From assembly GCA_002778715.1 (NCBI GenBank), contig PFAA01000015.1, positions 5,764-14,950 of the forward strand: a DNA stretch of 9,187 nucleotides, in the 5' to 3' direction. Within the stretch, counting starts at the first letter, position 1, and the number at the start of each line of letters is the position of its first letter. Source of the DNA: Candidatus Campbellbacteria bacterium CG10_big_fil_rev_8_21_14_0_10_35_52 (GTDB lineage Bacteria; Patescibacteriota; Minisyncoccia; Phycocordibacterales; UBA2163). Below are positions 1 through 5,789 of this stretch, piece by piece. Made by a program: the position numbers and the translations under genes. Under the pieces are notes generated by a model. That model was given only the letters and a program-made list of their open reading frames with translations, was not told the DNA's origin and searched no databases.

Positions 1-58
1 TTTATTAATTGTAAATTATAAAACTTGGTTCTTAATTGTCGTAAGATTTTAATTTTAA

Positions 59-1477
59 TTATTTTCTTTTCATTAGCGGGAATTCTATAATTTCGCGAAG
101 ATTGGACACGCCTGTAAGAAGCATAACAAATCGGTCAATGCCAAGCCCTAAACCCGCAGTCGGCGGCATACCATATTCAAGCGCCTCAATAAAATCTTTA
201 TCGTATTCTTGCGTTTCTTTGTCTCCTTTCTTTTTCATTTCCATCTGCGACTCAAAACGCTTCGCCTGCTCTATTGGGTCGTTTAATTCTGAAAATCCGT
301 TTACAAGCTCCATACCATTTATAATTAAAAGAAACCGAGCCGTCTTTTCGGGTTCATCTTCTAATTGTTTTGAGAGAGGAGAAATATCAATGGGAATTTT
401 TGTCACAAATGTCGGCTCTTTAATATCAATGCGGATTATTTTTTTGAATATCTCATCGGCAATTTTACCTTTTGAATGATATATCGTGGTATCTATATTA
501 TTTTTTTTCGCAAAATTCAAAAATTCTTCTTTTGAATTTTTATCATAATCAAGCCCTGTTTTTTCTTTAATCAATTTATCAAATTCTATATTTCTCCATT
601 TATCTTTTGGAAGCGGTTTTCCAACGATTTCAGACACATTCTTTAACATATTTTCCGTAAAATCAATAAGTTCTTCCCAATCCTGATATGTATAATAAAG
701 TTCCATCATAGTGAACTCTGGATTATGCTCGCGGTCAATACCTTCATTTCTGAATATCGGACCTATTTCATATATTTTCTCAAAACCGCCTATTAAAAGC
801 CGTTTGAGATAAAGTTCTGGAGCAATACGAAGATATAAATCAATATCAAGCGTATCAAGATGCGTCTTAAACGGCTTCGCCATTGTGCCGCCAGCAATGG
901 TTTGAAGCACGGGCGTGCTTACTTCCATAAAATCGTTTTTTTCTAAATAATTTCTTATGGCTTTTATAATTTTTGTTTTTTGTATGAAATGTTTTTTGAC
1001 TTCTGAATTAAGCGATATGTCTAAATATCTTTTTCTAAATCTTTCTTCTTTGTCTTTAATGCCGAAATGCTCAACAGGCCACGGAGCGATGCTTTTTGAA
1101 AGAACTTTTATATTTTCTGCCCGTATGCTTTGTTGCCCAGCTTTTGTAAGATACGGCTTTCCTGTTATTTCTATAATGTCTCCTATGTCAAGCGTCTCTG
1201 AAAGCAATTTAAAATTATCTAAATTTTCACTTTGAAAAAATATCTGAATTTTTCCGCTTTCATCCTCAATATCCGCAAAACCGATTTTACCATGAGAGCG
1301 AATGGAACGAATTCTTCCCGCGAGAGTGGCGTTATTTCCTTTATTAAAATCATCTAAAAAAACGGCAATCTTTTTGTTACGCTTGCTTTTAGACGGGTAT
1401 GGATTTACTCCCGCTTTTTTTAATATCTCAAGTTTAGCAATACTATCTTCTCTGAACTTATCCGTATTATTTTCCAT
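59..1477 (-). CDS. lysS: Lysyl-tRNA synthetase, class II
   Basis: This cytosolic enzyme charges tRNA-Lys with lysine using ATP. The 472-residue protein is close to the usual bacterial LysS length. An N-terminal helical stretch is followed by an OB-fold anticodon-binding domain (about residues 51-130, starting TLAGRIRSIRSHGKIGFADI). The class II catalytic core follows: motif 1 region near RFRKRYLDI (146-154), GGTMAKPF (196-203), motif 2 FRNEGIDREHNPEFTMME (242-259), ELVNGFSELNDP (390-401) and motif 3 GLGLGIDRF (442-450). All expected motifs are intact, so it should be active. The usual GGANARPF is GGTMAKPF here, a mild variation. The ATG at 1477 fits the family start; I see no Shine-Dalgarno in front of it. 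The gene stands alone, with about 750 bp of gene-poor DNA upstream. Identification is by motif recognition and is very secure. Confidence 0.97.
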   Translation of the reverse strand: MENNTDKFREDSIAKLEILKKAGVNPYPSKSKRNKKIAVFLDDFNKGNNATLAGRIRSIRSHGKIGFADIEDESGKIQIFFQSENLDNFKLLSETLDIGDIIEITGKPYLTKAGQQSIRAENIKVLSKSIAPWPVEHFGIKDKEERFRKRYLDISLNSEVKKHFIQKTKIIKAIRNYLEKNDFMEVSTPVLQTIAGGTMAKPFKTHLDTLDIDLYLRIAPELYLKRLLIGGFEKIYEIGPIFRNEGIDREHNPEFTMMELYYTYQDWEELIDFTENMLKNVSEIVGKPLPKDKWRNIEFDKLIKEKTGLDYDKNSKEEFLNFAKKNNIDTTIYHSKGKIADEIFKKIIRIDIKEPTFVTKIPIDISPLSKQLEDEPEKTARFLLIINGMELVNGFSELNDPIEQAKRFESQMEMKKKGDKETQEYDKDFIEALEYGMPPTAGLGLGIDRFVMLLTGVSNLREIIEFPLMKRK

Positions 1478-1561
1478 AATTATTTATAATAACATATCCG
1501 TATAAATTTTTACATATTTAAATTTATATCGGTATGTATAGTTAAACTTATCGTGTATAAG

Positions 1562-1590
1562 TCTGCCTATTTTTACGGTTTTCAGGCAGA
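1562..1590. repeat. Short inverted repeat (7-bp stem)
   Basis: TCTGCCT (1562-1568) and AGGCAGA (1584-1590) are perfect inverted copies around a 15-nt loop. There is no clear U-tract directly after the stem on either strand, so I do not call it a terminator. It lies about 85 bp upstream of lysS and could be a leader or regulatory structure, or chance. Confidence 0.35.
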
Positions 1591-1652
1591 TTAGATTTAT
1601 AATGATTGTATTGTGGCATAAACTCAATCGGAATATATTTGTTCTTGAAGAA

Positions 1653-1704
1653 AAACTTGAAGTCAGACTTCAATAGATTTTAATTGAAGTCAGACTTCAA
1701 GTTT
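1653..1704. repeat. Two identical 17-bp palindromes forming a larger dyad
   Basis: TTGAAGTCAGACTTCAA occurs at 1657-1673 and again at 1684-1700. Each copy is an 8-bp palindrome around one central base, and the two are 27 bp apart start to start. With AAAC before the first copy and GTTT after the second, the whole is a 21-nt-arm inverted repeat matching at 20 of 21 positions, with a 10-nt AT-rich loop. Possible roles are a tandem operator for a dimeric repressor, a bidirectional terminator, or a small repeat element. It lies about 175 bp upstream of lysS. The sequence structure is certain; the function is unknown. Confidence 0.8.
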
Positions 1705-1783
1705 CTTTAAGTTAAGTTTTTTAAAAAAATTTAATAAGTTTATACAACCTATCGTCTGTTAATAGACAACTTTGTTTTTGGGT

Positions 1784-1879
1784 CTATTTTATCTCATAAT
1801 GGTTTTCACGACGCTTTATGTCATCTATATGGCGAGACAATGCTTCGGATAGAGCGGGTGATGTATCTATACCACTATT
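1784..1879 (-). pseudogene. Possible coding remnant, 31 codons
   Basis: Between two in-frame stops the minus strand reads NSGIDTSPALSEALSRH followed by IDDIKRRENHYEIK. This is a balanced, charged, helix-like sequence quite unlike the low-complexity peptides of the flanking DNA, and the stretch is locally richer in G+C. There is no ATG; only an internal TTG could serve as a start. It may be the end of a lost gene. I do not recognise the family, and chance cannot be excluded. Confidence 0.22.
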
Positions 1880-1903
1880 TTATCCTTCTTCTCTTTTTTT
1901 ATT

Positions 1904-2110
1904 TTGGAGTTTCTTGTTTTTAATTATATTTTTGAAGAAAAAATTGCGAACAAATCCAAAAAATTTTACATAGGTTTAATCATATTGGTCGTCATAATCG
2001 CTGGGACTTACAAATTCTTCAGCCCGCTTTCCTATTATCAGTCATTGACGACTAAACAATTTGAAAAAAGAATCTGGTTTGACTTCTGGAAACTCAAACC
2101 GATAGAATAA
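1904..2110 (+). CDS. Possible small single-TM protein, 68 aa
   Basis: This plus-strand reading frame starts with TTG; there is no in-frame ATG and no Shine-Dalgarno. It encodes a short charged N-terminus, one convincing transmembrane segment (about residues 22-41, FYIGLIILVVIIAGTYKFF) and a basic/aromatic tail ending near FEKRIWFDFWKLKPIE. It would be a membrane-anchored peptide. It is the only plus-strand candidate of any size in the AT-rich part. The same frame continues upstream to an ATG at 1799 but is broken by two stops, so it may be the intact end of a decayed gene. T-rich DNA readily gives spurious hydrophobic frames, so confidence is low. Confidence 0.25.
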   Translation: MEFLVFNYIFEEKIANKSKKFYIGLIILVVIIAGTYKFFSPLSYYQSLTTKQFEKRIWFDFWKLKPIE

Positions 2111-2171
2111 TTTTTTTATTTTTTTCTTTATCTTCCTTTATTTTCCTTATTTTATATCTTCCTTATTTTAT

Positions 2172-2198
2172 CTATTTGAACGATAGGTAAAATAGGTC
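2172..2198. repeat. 23-bp dispersed repeat, copy 1
   Basis: CTATTTGAACGATAGG followed by TAAAATA (2172-2194) is identical to 2843-2865. With the next four bases included, 26 of 27 positions match. It lies 31 bp past the stop codon of the PaaX-like gene, while copy 2 lies just upstream of its start, so the two copies bracket that gene in direct orientation. A reverse-complement 9-bp piece (ACCTATCGT) also occurs at 1747-1755. Confidence 0.85.
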
Positions 2199-2228
2199 GC
2201 ACATAGACACTTTATAACTTTTTTATTT

Positions 2229-2816
2229 TTATAACTTAAAAAAGTTTTTTAGAAATTCATCATTTTCAATATTCTTAGCTAAGATTTGCCTGACATATCT
2301 TTTTACGCCAAAAAATTCTAACACAAATTCTATTTCATTTTTACATTCAAATGGACAAACAAAAACACTTTTTTGAAGCGGGAAAAACTCCATATCTTTT
2401 AATTTAAAATTCAATGCTCTTCGCGCTTTTTTATTTTTTTCCGGTATATCAAAAATAATAATTCTCCAATATCCGTCCCACTTCTTTGGTCGAGTTATTT
2501 TTATATTTTCTAAATCATAAGAAAGAACTTTTTTCTTGCCTAATTCTGTTATCTCAATAATATCAGCACCATTTTTCTCATAAATTCTGACTAATTTCTT
2601 CTGTTTCATTCTTTCGACAGCTTTCAACATCTTTCTTCTTTCATTTGTCTGAGTAGCGCCAAAAAAGTTTAAAAGTTGAACAATGTTCGGCATAGCGAGT
2701 CCTGATATTAAAATTCCGCCAATTGCCAAGTTTTTCAAAATATTTTTAATAAGTTCCCCTTTCGAGTGTTTTTCCCTGATTGATTTTAGTTTTAGTTTGT
2801 TTTGATTGTTCTTCAT
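2229..2816 (-). CDS. PaaX-like winged-helix protein with Cas2-fold C-terminus
   Basis: This is a probable DNA-binding regulator of 195 residues. The N-terminus is strongly basic, followed by a hydrophobic stretch (about 27-49, LKNLAIGGILISGLAMP). A winged-helix-like segment comes next (about 58-105, ERRKMLKAVERMKQKKLVRI and then a short hairpin with ITELGKKKVL). The C-terminal ferredoxin-like domain (about 111-195) has KKWDGYWRIIIFDIPEKNKK and FPLQKSVFVCPF, the signature shared by PaaX C-terminal regions and Cas2. Asp123 sits where Cas2 has its catalytic Asp. Proteins of this plan are common in CPR genomes and are often named PaaX-family regulators or Cas2-like. No cas gene or CRISPR array lies nearby, so a regulatory role is more likely than spacer acquisition. 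It is a single gene with its own promoter and dyad. There is no Shine-Dalgarno. Confidence 0.8.
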   Translation of the reverse strand: MKNNQNKLKLKSIREKHSKGELIKNILKNLAIGGILISGLAMPNIVQLLNFFGATQTNERRKMLKAVERMKQKKLVRIYEKNGADIIEITELGKKKVLSYDLENIKITRPKKWDGYWRIIIFDIPEKNKKARRALNFKLKDMEFFPLQKSVFVCPFECKNEIEFVLEFFGVKRYVRQILAKNIENDEFLKNFFKL

Positions 2817-2834
2817 AAAATAATAAGTTTTTTA

Positions 2835-2862
2835 ATTATAACCTATTTGAACGATAGGTAAA
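2835..2862 (-). promoter_or_regulatory. Promoter of the PaaX-like gene with embedded dyad
   Basis: On the minus strand, TTTACC (2862-2857, 4 of 6 matches to TTGACA) and a perfect TATAAT (2840-2835) are separated by 16 bp. The spacer and -35 edge are occupied by the inverted repeat ACCTAT-N7-ATAGGT (2841-2859), which is well placed for a repressor operator. Transcription would start about a dozen bases before the ATG, giving a very short leader, which fits the missing Shine-Dalgarno. Autoregulation by the PaaX-like protein is an inference. Confidence 0.6.
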
Positions 2863-2869
2863 ATAAGTC
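2843..2869. repeat. 23-bp dispersed repeat, copy 2
   Basis: This is identical over 23 bases to 2172-2194 and overlaps the promoter dyad of the PaaX-like gene. Here the element is extended on the left so that ACCTAT (2841-2846) pairs with ATAGGT (2854-2859). In copy 1 only CTAT/ATAG pairs. It abuts the 24-bp tandem array. Confidence 0.85.
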
Positions 2870-2870
2870 A

Positions 2871-2952
2871 TAGTAATATCATAATTTTAAGTCGTAGTAG
2901 TGTTATAATTTTAGGTTGTAGTAGTGTGTAGTAGTATTATAATTTTAAGATG
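2871..2952. repeat. 24-bp tandem repeat array, 3 full units and 1 partial
   Basis: The units are 2871-2894, 2895-2918, a 10-nt partial unit 2919-2928, and 2929-2952. The consensus is TAGTAGT, a few variable bases, then TATAATTTTA and a G-rich end such as AGTCG or GGTTG. Each full unit carries TATAAT or CATAAT at the same place, read on the plus strand, so the array presents several -10-like boxes in phase. There are no spacers, so it is not a CRISPR array. It may be an iteron-like binding array or slippage-derived. Confidence 0.85.
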
Positions 2953-3092
2953 AGATCTGTTATGCTCATACAAAAAAATTATTTTTGTAAAATAAAAATC
3001 TGTCCGTAAAATTATACTTCAATTTCTTCTCCTTTAAATTCTATATGAGACCCTCCACAAAATTGTGTCTGGCATAGTAGAATTAAAACACT

Positions 3093-3274
3093 ATGAAAGA
3101 CGATAAAACAACAAGAAATGATTATCATTTGAATCTCCTGACAGATTGCTTGATTATTTATTTATGATTATTAAAGAGTCTAAAGAAAAAAACTATATGA
3201 AATACCCGATTTCAAATTACAAATACTTTGCAAAAGTTACGCAAAATAGAAAAAAGCTAGATACAATTTATTAA
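3093..3274 (+). pseudogene. Small decayed or frameshifted reading frame
   Basis: ATG at 3093 opens 24 codons (MKDDKTTRNDYHLNLL and on to a TGA at 3165). A second frame, open from 3122 and with an ATG at 3164 overlapping that stop as ATGA, reads FESPDRLLDYLFMIIKESKE, then KNYMKYPISNYKYFAKV and TQNRKKLDTIY before a TAA at 3272-3274. The second frame has a protein-like mix of charged and aromatic residues. The two could be one gene broken by a frameshift around 3120-3135. There is no Shine-Dalgarno and I recognise no family. Confidence 0.3.
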
Positions 3275-3421
3275 ACGGTTTCTTTAAAAAATTATATTGT
3301 CTTACTTTTTGGTTTGGAGTGGTTGAAGTCGCTTAAAAACTCAATTCATAAGTAAAAGTTCTTAAGTAAATAGTCGCTTTCTTGACTGTTAATTAAATTT
3401 TATAAAGATACCATAATAAGC

Positions 3422-4600
3422 TCATTTTATAATTCCGCCTCCCAAACATTCTTCCCCATCATATACCACTATAGACTGCCCTATAGCTATGGTGTTTTGA
3501 GATTTGTCAAACTCTATTTCATAATCATCAAGGATTGAATTTTTTATAATTTTACAATCTTGCAATAATTGACGATATCGGACGCGTGCTTTATATTTTT
3601 TATTTATATTTGGCATTTTTCCATTTATCCAGTTAAGAGCTTTTATTTTTATTTTCGTCTTATCTTCTCCCGCCAGTGAAATTGCCGTTATTGTATTATG
3701 CGATACTGTAATCGTATTGTTTGAAATATCTTTTGAAACTATATAATAAGGTTTATCATAAGCGCTTTTATCCGTAATGATAAATCCATGCCGTTGACCT
3801 ATTGTAAAAAATACAGTGCCGTTATGATATCCTATTGTTTTTCCATTCTCATCTAAAACATTTCCCCTTTTTTCTTTAATATAATTTTTAAGAAAATCCG
3901 CCATATCAAGCTTTCCTATGAAACAAAGACCTTGACTATCTTTTTTACGCGCCGTAAGCAAACCGAATTTCTCCGCGATTTTTCGCACTTTTGATTTTTC
4001 ATACTCTCCTATCGGAAAAAATGAATACTTCAACTGCTCTTGCGTAAGAGTCCATAAAAAATAACTTTGGTCTTTGTTTTTATCTTTCGCTTGCAGTAAT
4101 TTAATTTTTTGAAATTTAGAATTTGTGTTTTGGAATTTATCCAAAATTTGTGTTTTAAGATTTGAAATTTCAGGACTTCGTCTGACATAGTGTCCTGTGG
4201 CTATATAATCCGCTCCCATCTCAATAGCTTTCTTCAAAAATACTCCGAATTTAATTTGCTTATTACACATAACATCGGGGTTTGGAGTTTTGCCTTCTTT
4301 ATATTCAGATATCATATAATCAATAATTTCTTTTTTATATTCTTTTTCAAAATCAAATGTAAAAAATGATATTTCAAGTTTCGCGCAGACCCGCATAGCG
4401 TCTAATCTATCCAACTTCCACTGACACGGCAGTGAGTCTTGATAATAATTGAGAGACGAACCAGGATGCCATACTTTTATAAATACACCTGTCACATCAA
4501 AACCGCGTTCTTTTAAGAGCGCGGCGGCAACAGAACTATCCACTCCTCCCGAAAGAGCTACGAATACCTTTCTTTTTTTGTTTTTATTTATTTTTTTCAT
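3422..4600 (-). CDS. mnmA: tRNA-specific 2-thiouridylase MnmA
   Basis: MnmA adenylates and thiolates U34 of tRNAs for Lys, Glu and Gln, completing the s2 part of the wobble modification in the cytosol. The 392-residue protein shows the PP-loop SGGVDSS (17-23), the NPDVMCN segment with the first catalytic Cys (Cys112), ATGHYVRR (134-141), KDQSYFLW (176-183) and DSQGLCFIG with the second catalytic Cys (Cys226). The C-terminal beta-barrel domains include FTIGQRHG and YRQ. It is about 30 residues longer than many homologues, partly through an Asn/Lys/Phe-rich insert at about 142-167. The start at 4600 gives the usual short basic leader before the PP-loop; only a weak GAGAA lies upstream. It follows mltG by 137 nt and may be in the same transcript. 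LysS in this window charges one of its tRNA substrates. Confidence 0.96.
   Translation of the reverse strand: MKKINKNKKRKVFVALSGGVDSSVAAALLKERGFDVTGVFIKVWHPGSSLNYYQDSLPCQWKLDRLDAMRVCAKLEISFFTFDFEKEYKKEIIDYMISEYKEGKTPNPDVMCNKQIKFGVFLKKAIEMGADYIATGHYVRRSPEISNLKTQILDKFQNTNSKFQKIKLLQAKDKNKDQSYFLWTLTQEQLKYSFFPIGEYEKSKVRKIAEKFGLLTARKKDSQGLCFIGKLDMADFLKNYIKEKRGNVLDENGKTIGYHNGTVFFTIGQRHGFIITDKSAYDKPYYIVSKDISNNTITVSHNTITAISLAGEDKTKIKIKALNWINGKMPNINKKYKARVRYRQLLQDCKIIKNSILDDYEIEFDKSQNTIAIGQSIVVYDGEECLGGGIIK
4100..4177 (-). repeat. In-frame AT-rich repeat insert within mnmA
   Basis: This encodes about residues 142-167 (SPEISNLKTQILDKFQNTN and SKFQKIK) between the conserved GHYVRR and LLQAKDKNKDQSYF. 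In E. coli MnmA this linker is much shorter. The DNA is made of near-repeats of AAATTT, CAAATT and GGAATTT words, of the kind that recurs between genes in many CPR genomes (from memory, unverified). It has kept the reading frame and lies in a surface linker, so the enzyme is probably unaffected. Confidence 0.55.
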
Positions 4601-4737
4601 TTCTCAATTAAAAGAAAAACGCTTTTTAAGTCATTCAATAAAATTTTCTAAAAACAATAATAGTTATTCAATTTAGATATTAAAAACTTAAATTTATTTA
4701 TTTTTATTTTTTGTAAAATTTTTTGAATTACAATTTA

Positions 4738-5778
4738 TTAGTTTAAATAAAGCCGTTTTTTGCGGATATGTTCATCAAATGTTTTTGAATAATACATATT
4801 ACCGCGCATATCGGAGAGAAAATATAAATATTGAGATTCTGTCGGTCTTATAGCGGCAAGAATTGAATCAAGACCCGGGTTTGAAATCGGACCGGGAGGC
4901 AATCCTTTATTTGTATAAGTATTATATGGATGGTCTGTTTTTAAATCATCAAGTGTCAATGTAAAAGAATTTCTACCATTCACCTTATCAAACACGGAGT
5001 CTACTTGAAGAGGCATCCCTATTTTAATTCTCTTCCATAATATGCCGGCGATAATCTTTCTTGTTTCCATAGTTCTCGCCTCTTTTTCTAAAATGGACGC
5101 CATTATGATAATTTCATCAAGAGATTTTTCAAATGTTTTTATTTCAGCGTCTATTTCAGTAATCTTTTTTGTAAATGTGTCATTTAATATTTTCACGGCT
5201 TCTTTTGCTTTCAAATTTGAAGGGAAAAAATAAGTATCCGGAAATAAATACCCTTCCTTATCACCCGCTATATTCAAAAACTCTTTACCATCAAATAAGT
5301 CAAATTTTTCTTCAAATATTTTTGCTATCTCATTTACCGTTGCTCCCTCATTGATTATGACTTTTATTAAATTAAGATTAAAATCGCCGTTTGAAATTTT
5401 AAACGCCATATTAAATATATTTTCACTGCGTTCAAGAAAATAATCTCCAAAAAGAACGCTGTTTTCCCTATTTAATAAAATGATTAAATTTCTAAACCAA
5501 AAAGACGACCTGATTATATTTTTATTTTTCATTTGTTCCGCGACTTCATACAATGACGCGCCCTCTTTAATTGTTACTGTTTCTCTTATTGGAAAATTAG
5601 ACGGAGCTCTGACAACCTCCGCGTAAAAAAAGATAGCAATGATAAATAAAGCTATTGCGATAAGTATAAATTTTCTTTTGTGATAATTTAAATACGCGCT
5701 CGTCTTTTTATAGAAAAATAAAAAATATTTGCATATTAAATACAGTGATTTATACAAGATATTTAATACTTTAGACAT
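4738..5778 (-). CDS. mltG: Endolytic transglycosylase MltG (YceG-like)
   Basis: MltG is an inner-membrane lytic transglycosylase that cuts nascent peptidoglycan glycan strands and so sets their length. In this 346-residue protein a basic cytoplasmic tail precedes one TM helix (about 36-55, KFILIAIALFIIAIFFYA). A LysM-like region follows (about 64-140, with IKEGASLYEVAEQMKNKNII). The catalytic domain has EGYLFPDTYFF (175-185), MASILEKEAR with the putative catalytic Glu231, PLQVDSV, YNTYTNKGLPPGPISNPGL (285-303) and the terminal YYSKTFDEH. All family motifs are present. It starts 11 nt after the upstream membrane-protein gene, implying co-transcription. The N-terminal tail before the TM is rather long and aromatic. 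There is no Shine-Dalgarno. Confidence 0.95.
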   Translation of the reverse strand: MSKVLNILYKSLYLICKYFLFFYKKTSAYLNYHKRKFILIAIALFIIAIFFYAEVVRAPSNFPIRETVTIKEGASLYEVAEQMKNKNIIRSSFWFRNLIILLNRENSVLFGDYFLERSENIFNMAFKISNGDFNLNLIKVIINEGATVNEIAKIFEEKFDLFDGKEFLNIAGDKEGYLFPDTYFFPSNLKAKEAVKILNDTFTKKITEIDAEIKTFEKSLDEIIIMASILEKEARTMETRKIIAGILWKRIKIGMPLQVDSVFDKVNGRNSFTLTLDDLKTDHPYNTYTNKGLPPGPISNPGLDSILAAIRPTESQYLYFLSDMRGNMYYSKTFDEHIRKKRLYLN

Positions 5779-5789
5779 ATTTTGATATA

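Larger units (their letters stand above)
1478..2228. other. Gene-poor gap between lysS and the PaaX-like gene
   Basis: This is about 750 bp without a convincing gene. It holds the putative lysS upstream region, a 7-bp stem-loop (1562-1590), a pair of 17-bp palindromes (1653-1704), two weak reading-frame remnants on opposite strands (1784-1879 minus, 1904-2110 plus), a T/C-rich low-complexity tract (about 2110-2170) and one copy of a 23-bp repeat (2172-2194). The pattern suggests decayed or mobile DNA between two minus-strand genes. I see no tRNA or other recognisable RNA gene in it. Confidence 0.6.
2817..3421. other. Gene-poor gap between the PaaX-like gene and mnmA
   Basis: This gap of about 600 bp contains the promoter/operator of the PaaX-like gene (2835-2869), a 24-bp tandem repeat (2871-2952) and a plus-strand reading-frame remnant (3093-3274). 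The rest (about 2953-3090 and 3275-3421) is AT-rich. The latter part has AGTCGCTT twice and TAAGTAAA twice, but no recognisable gene or RNA. I see no clear terminator after mnmA. Confidence 0.6.

Noticed and set aside
102..1505. Plus-strand open frames opposite lysS
   Set aside because: They are antisense to a complete, motif-rich lysS; Ser/Phe/Ile-rich compositions are typical of the reverse of an AT-rich gene.
1790..1870. Possible tRNA or small structured RNA in a locally GC-richer stretch
   Set aside because: No cloverleaf, no GTTCGAAT-type T-arm and no CCA end could be made out on either strand.
2871..2952. CRISPR array next to a Cas2-like gene
   Set aside because: The 24-bp units are directly contiguous with no unique spacers, one unit is partial, and no other cas gene is present. 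The Cas2-like fold is shared with PaaX-type regulators.
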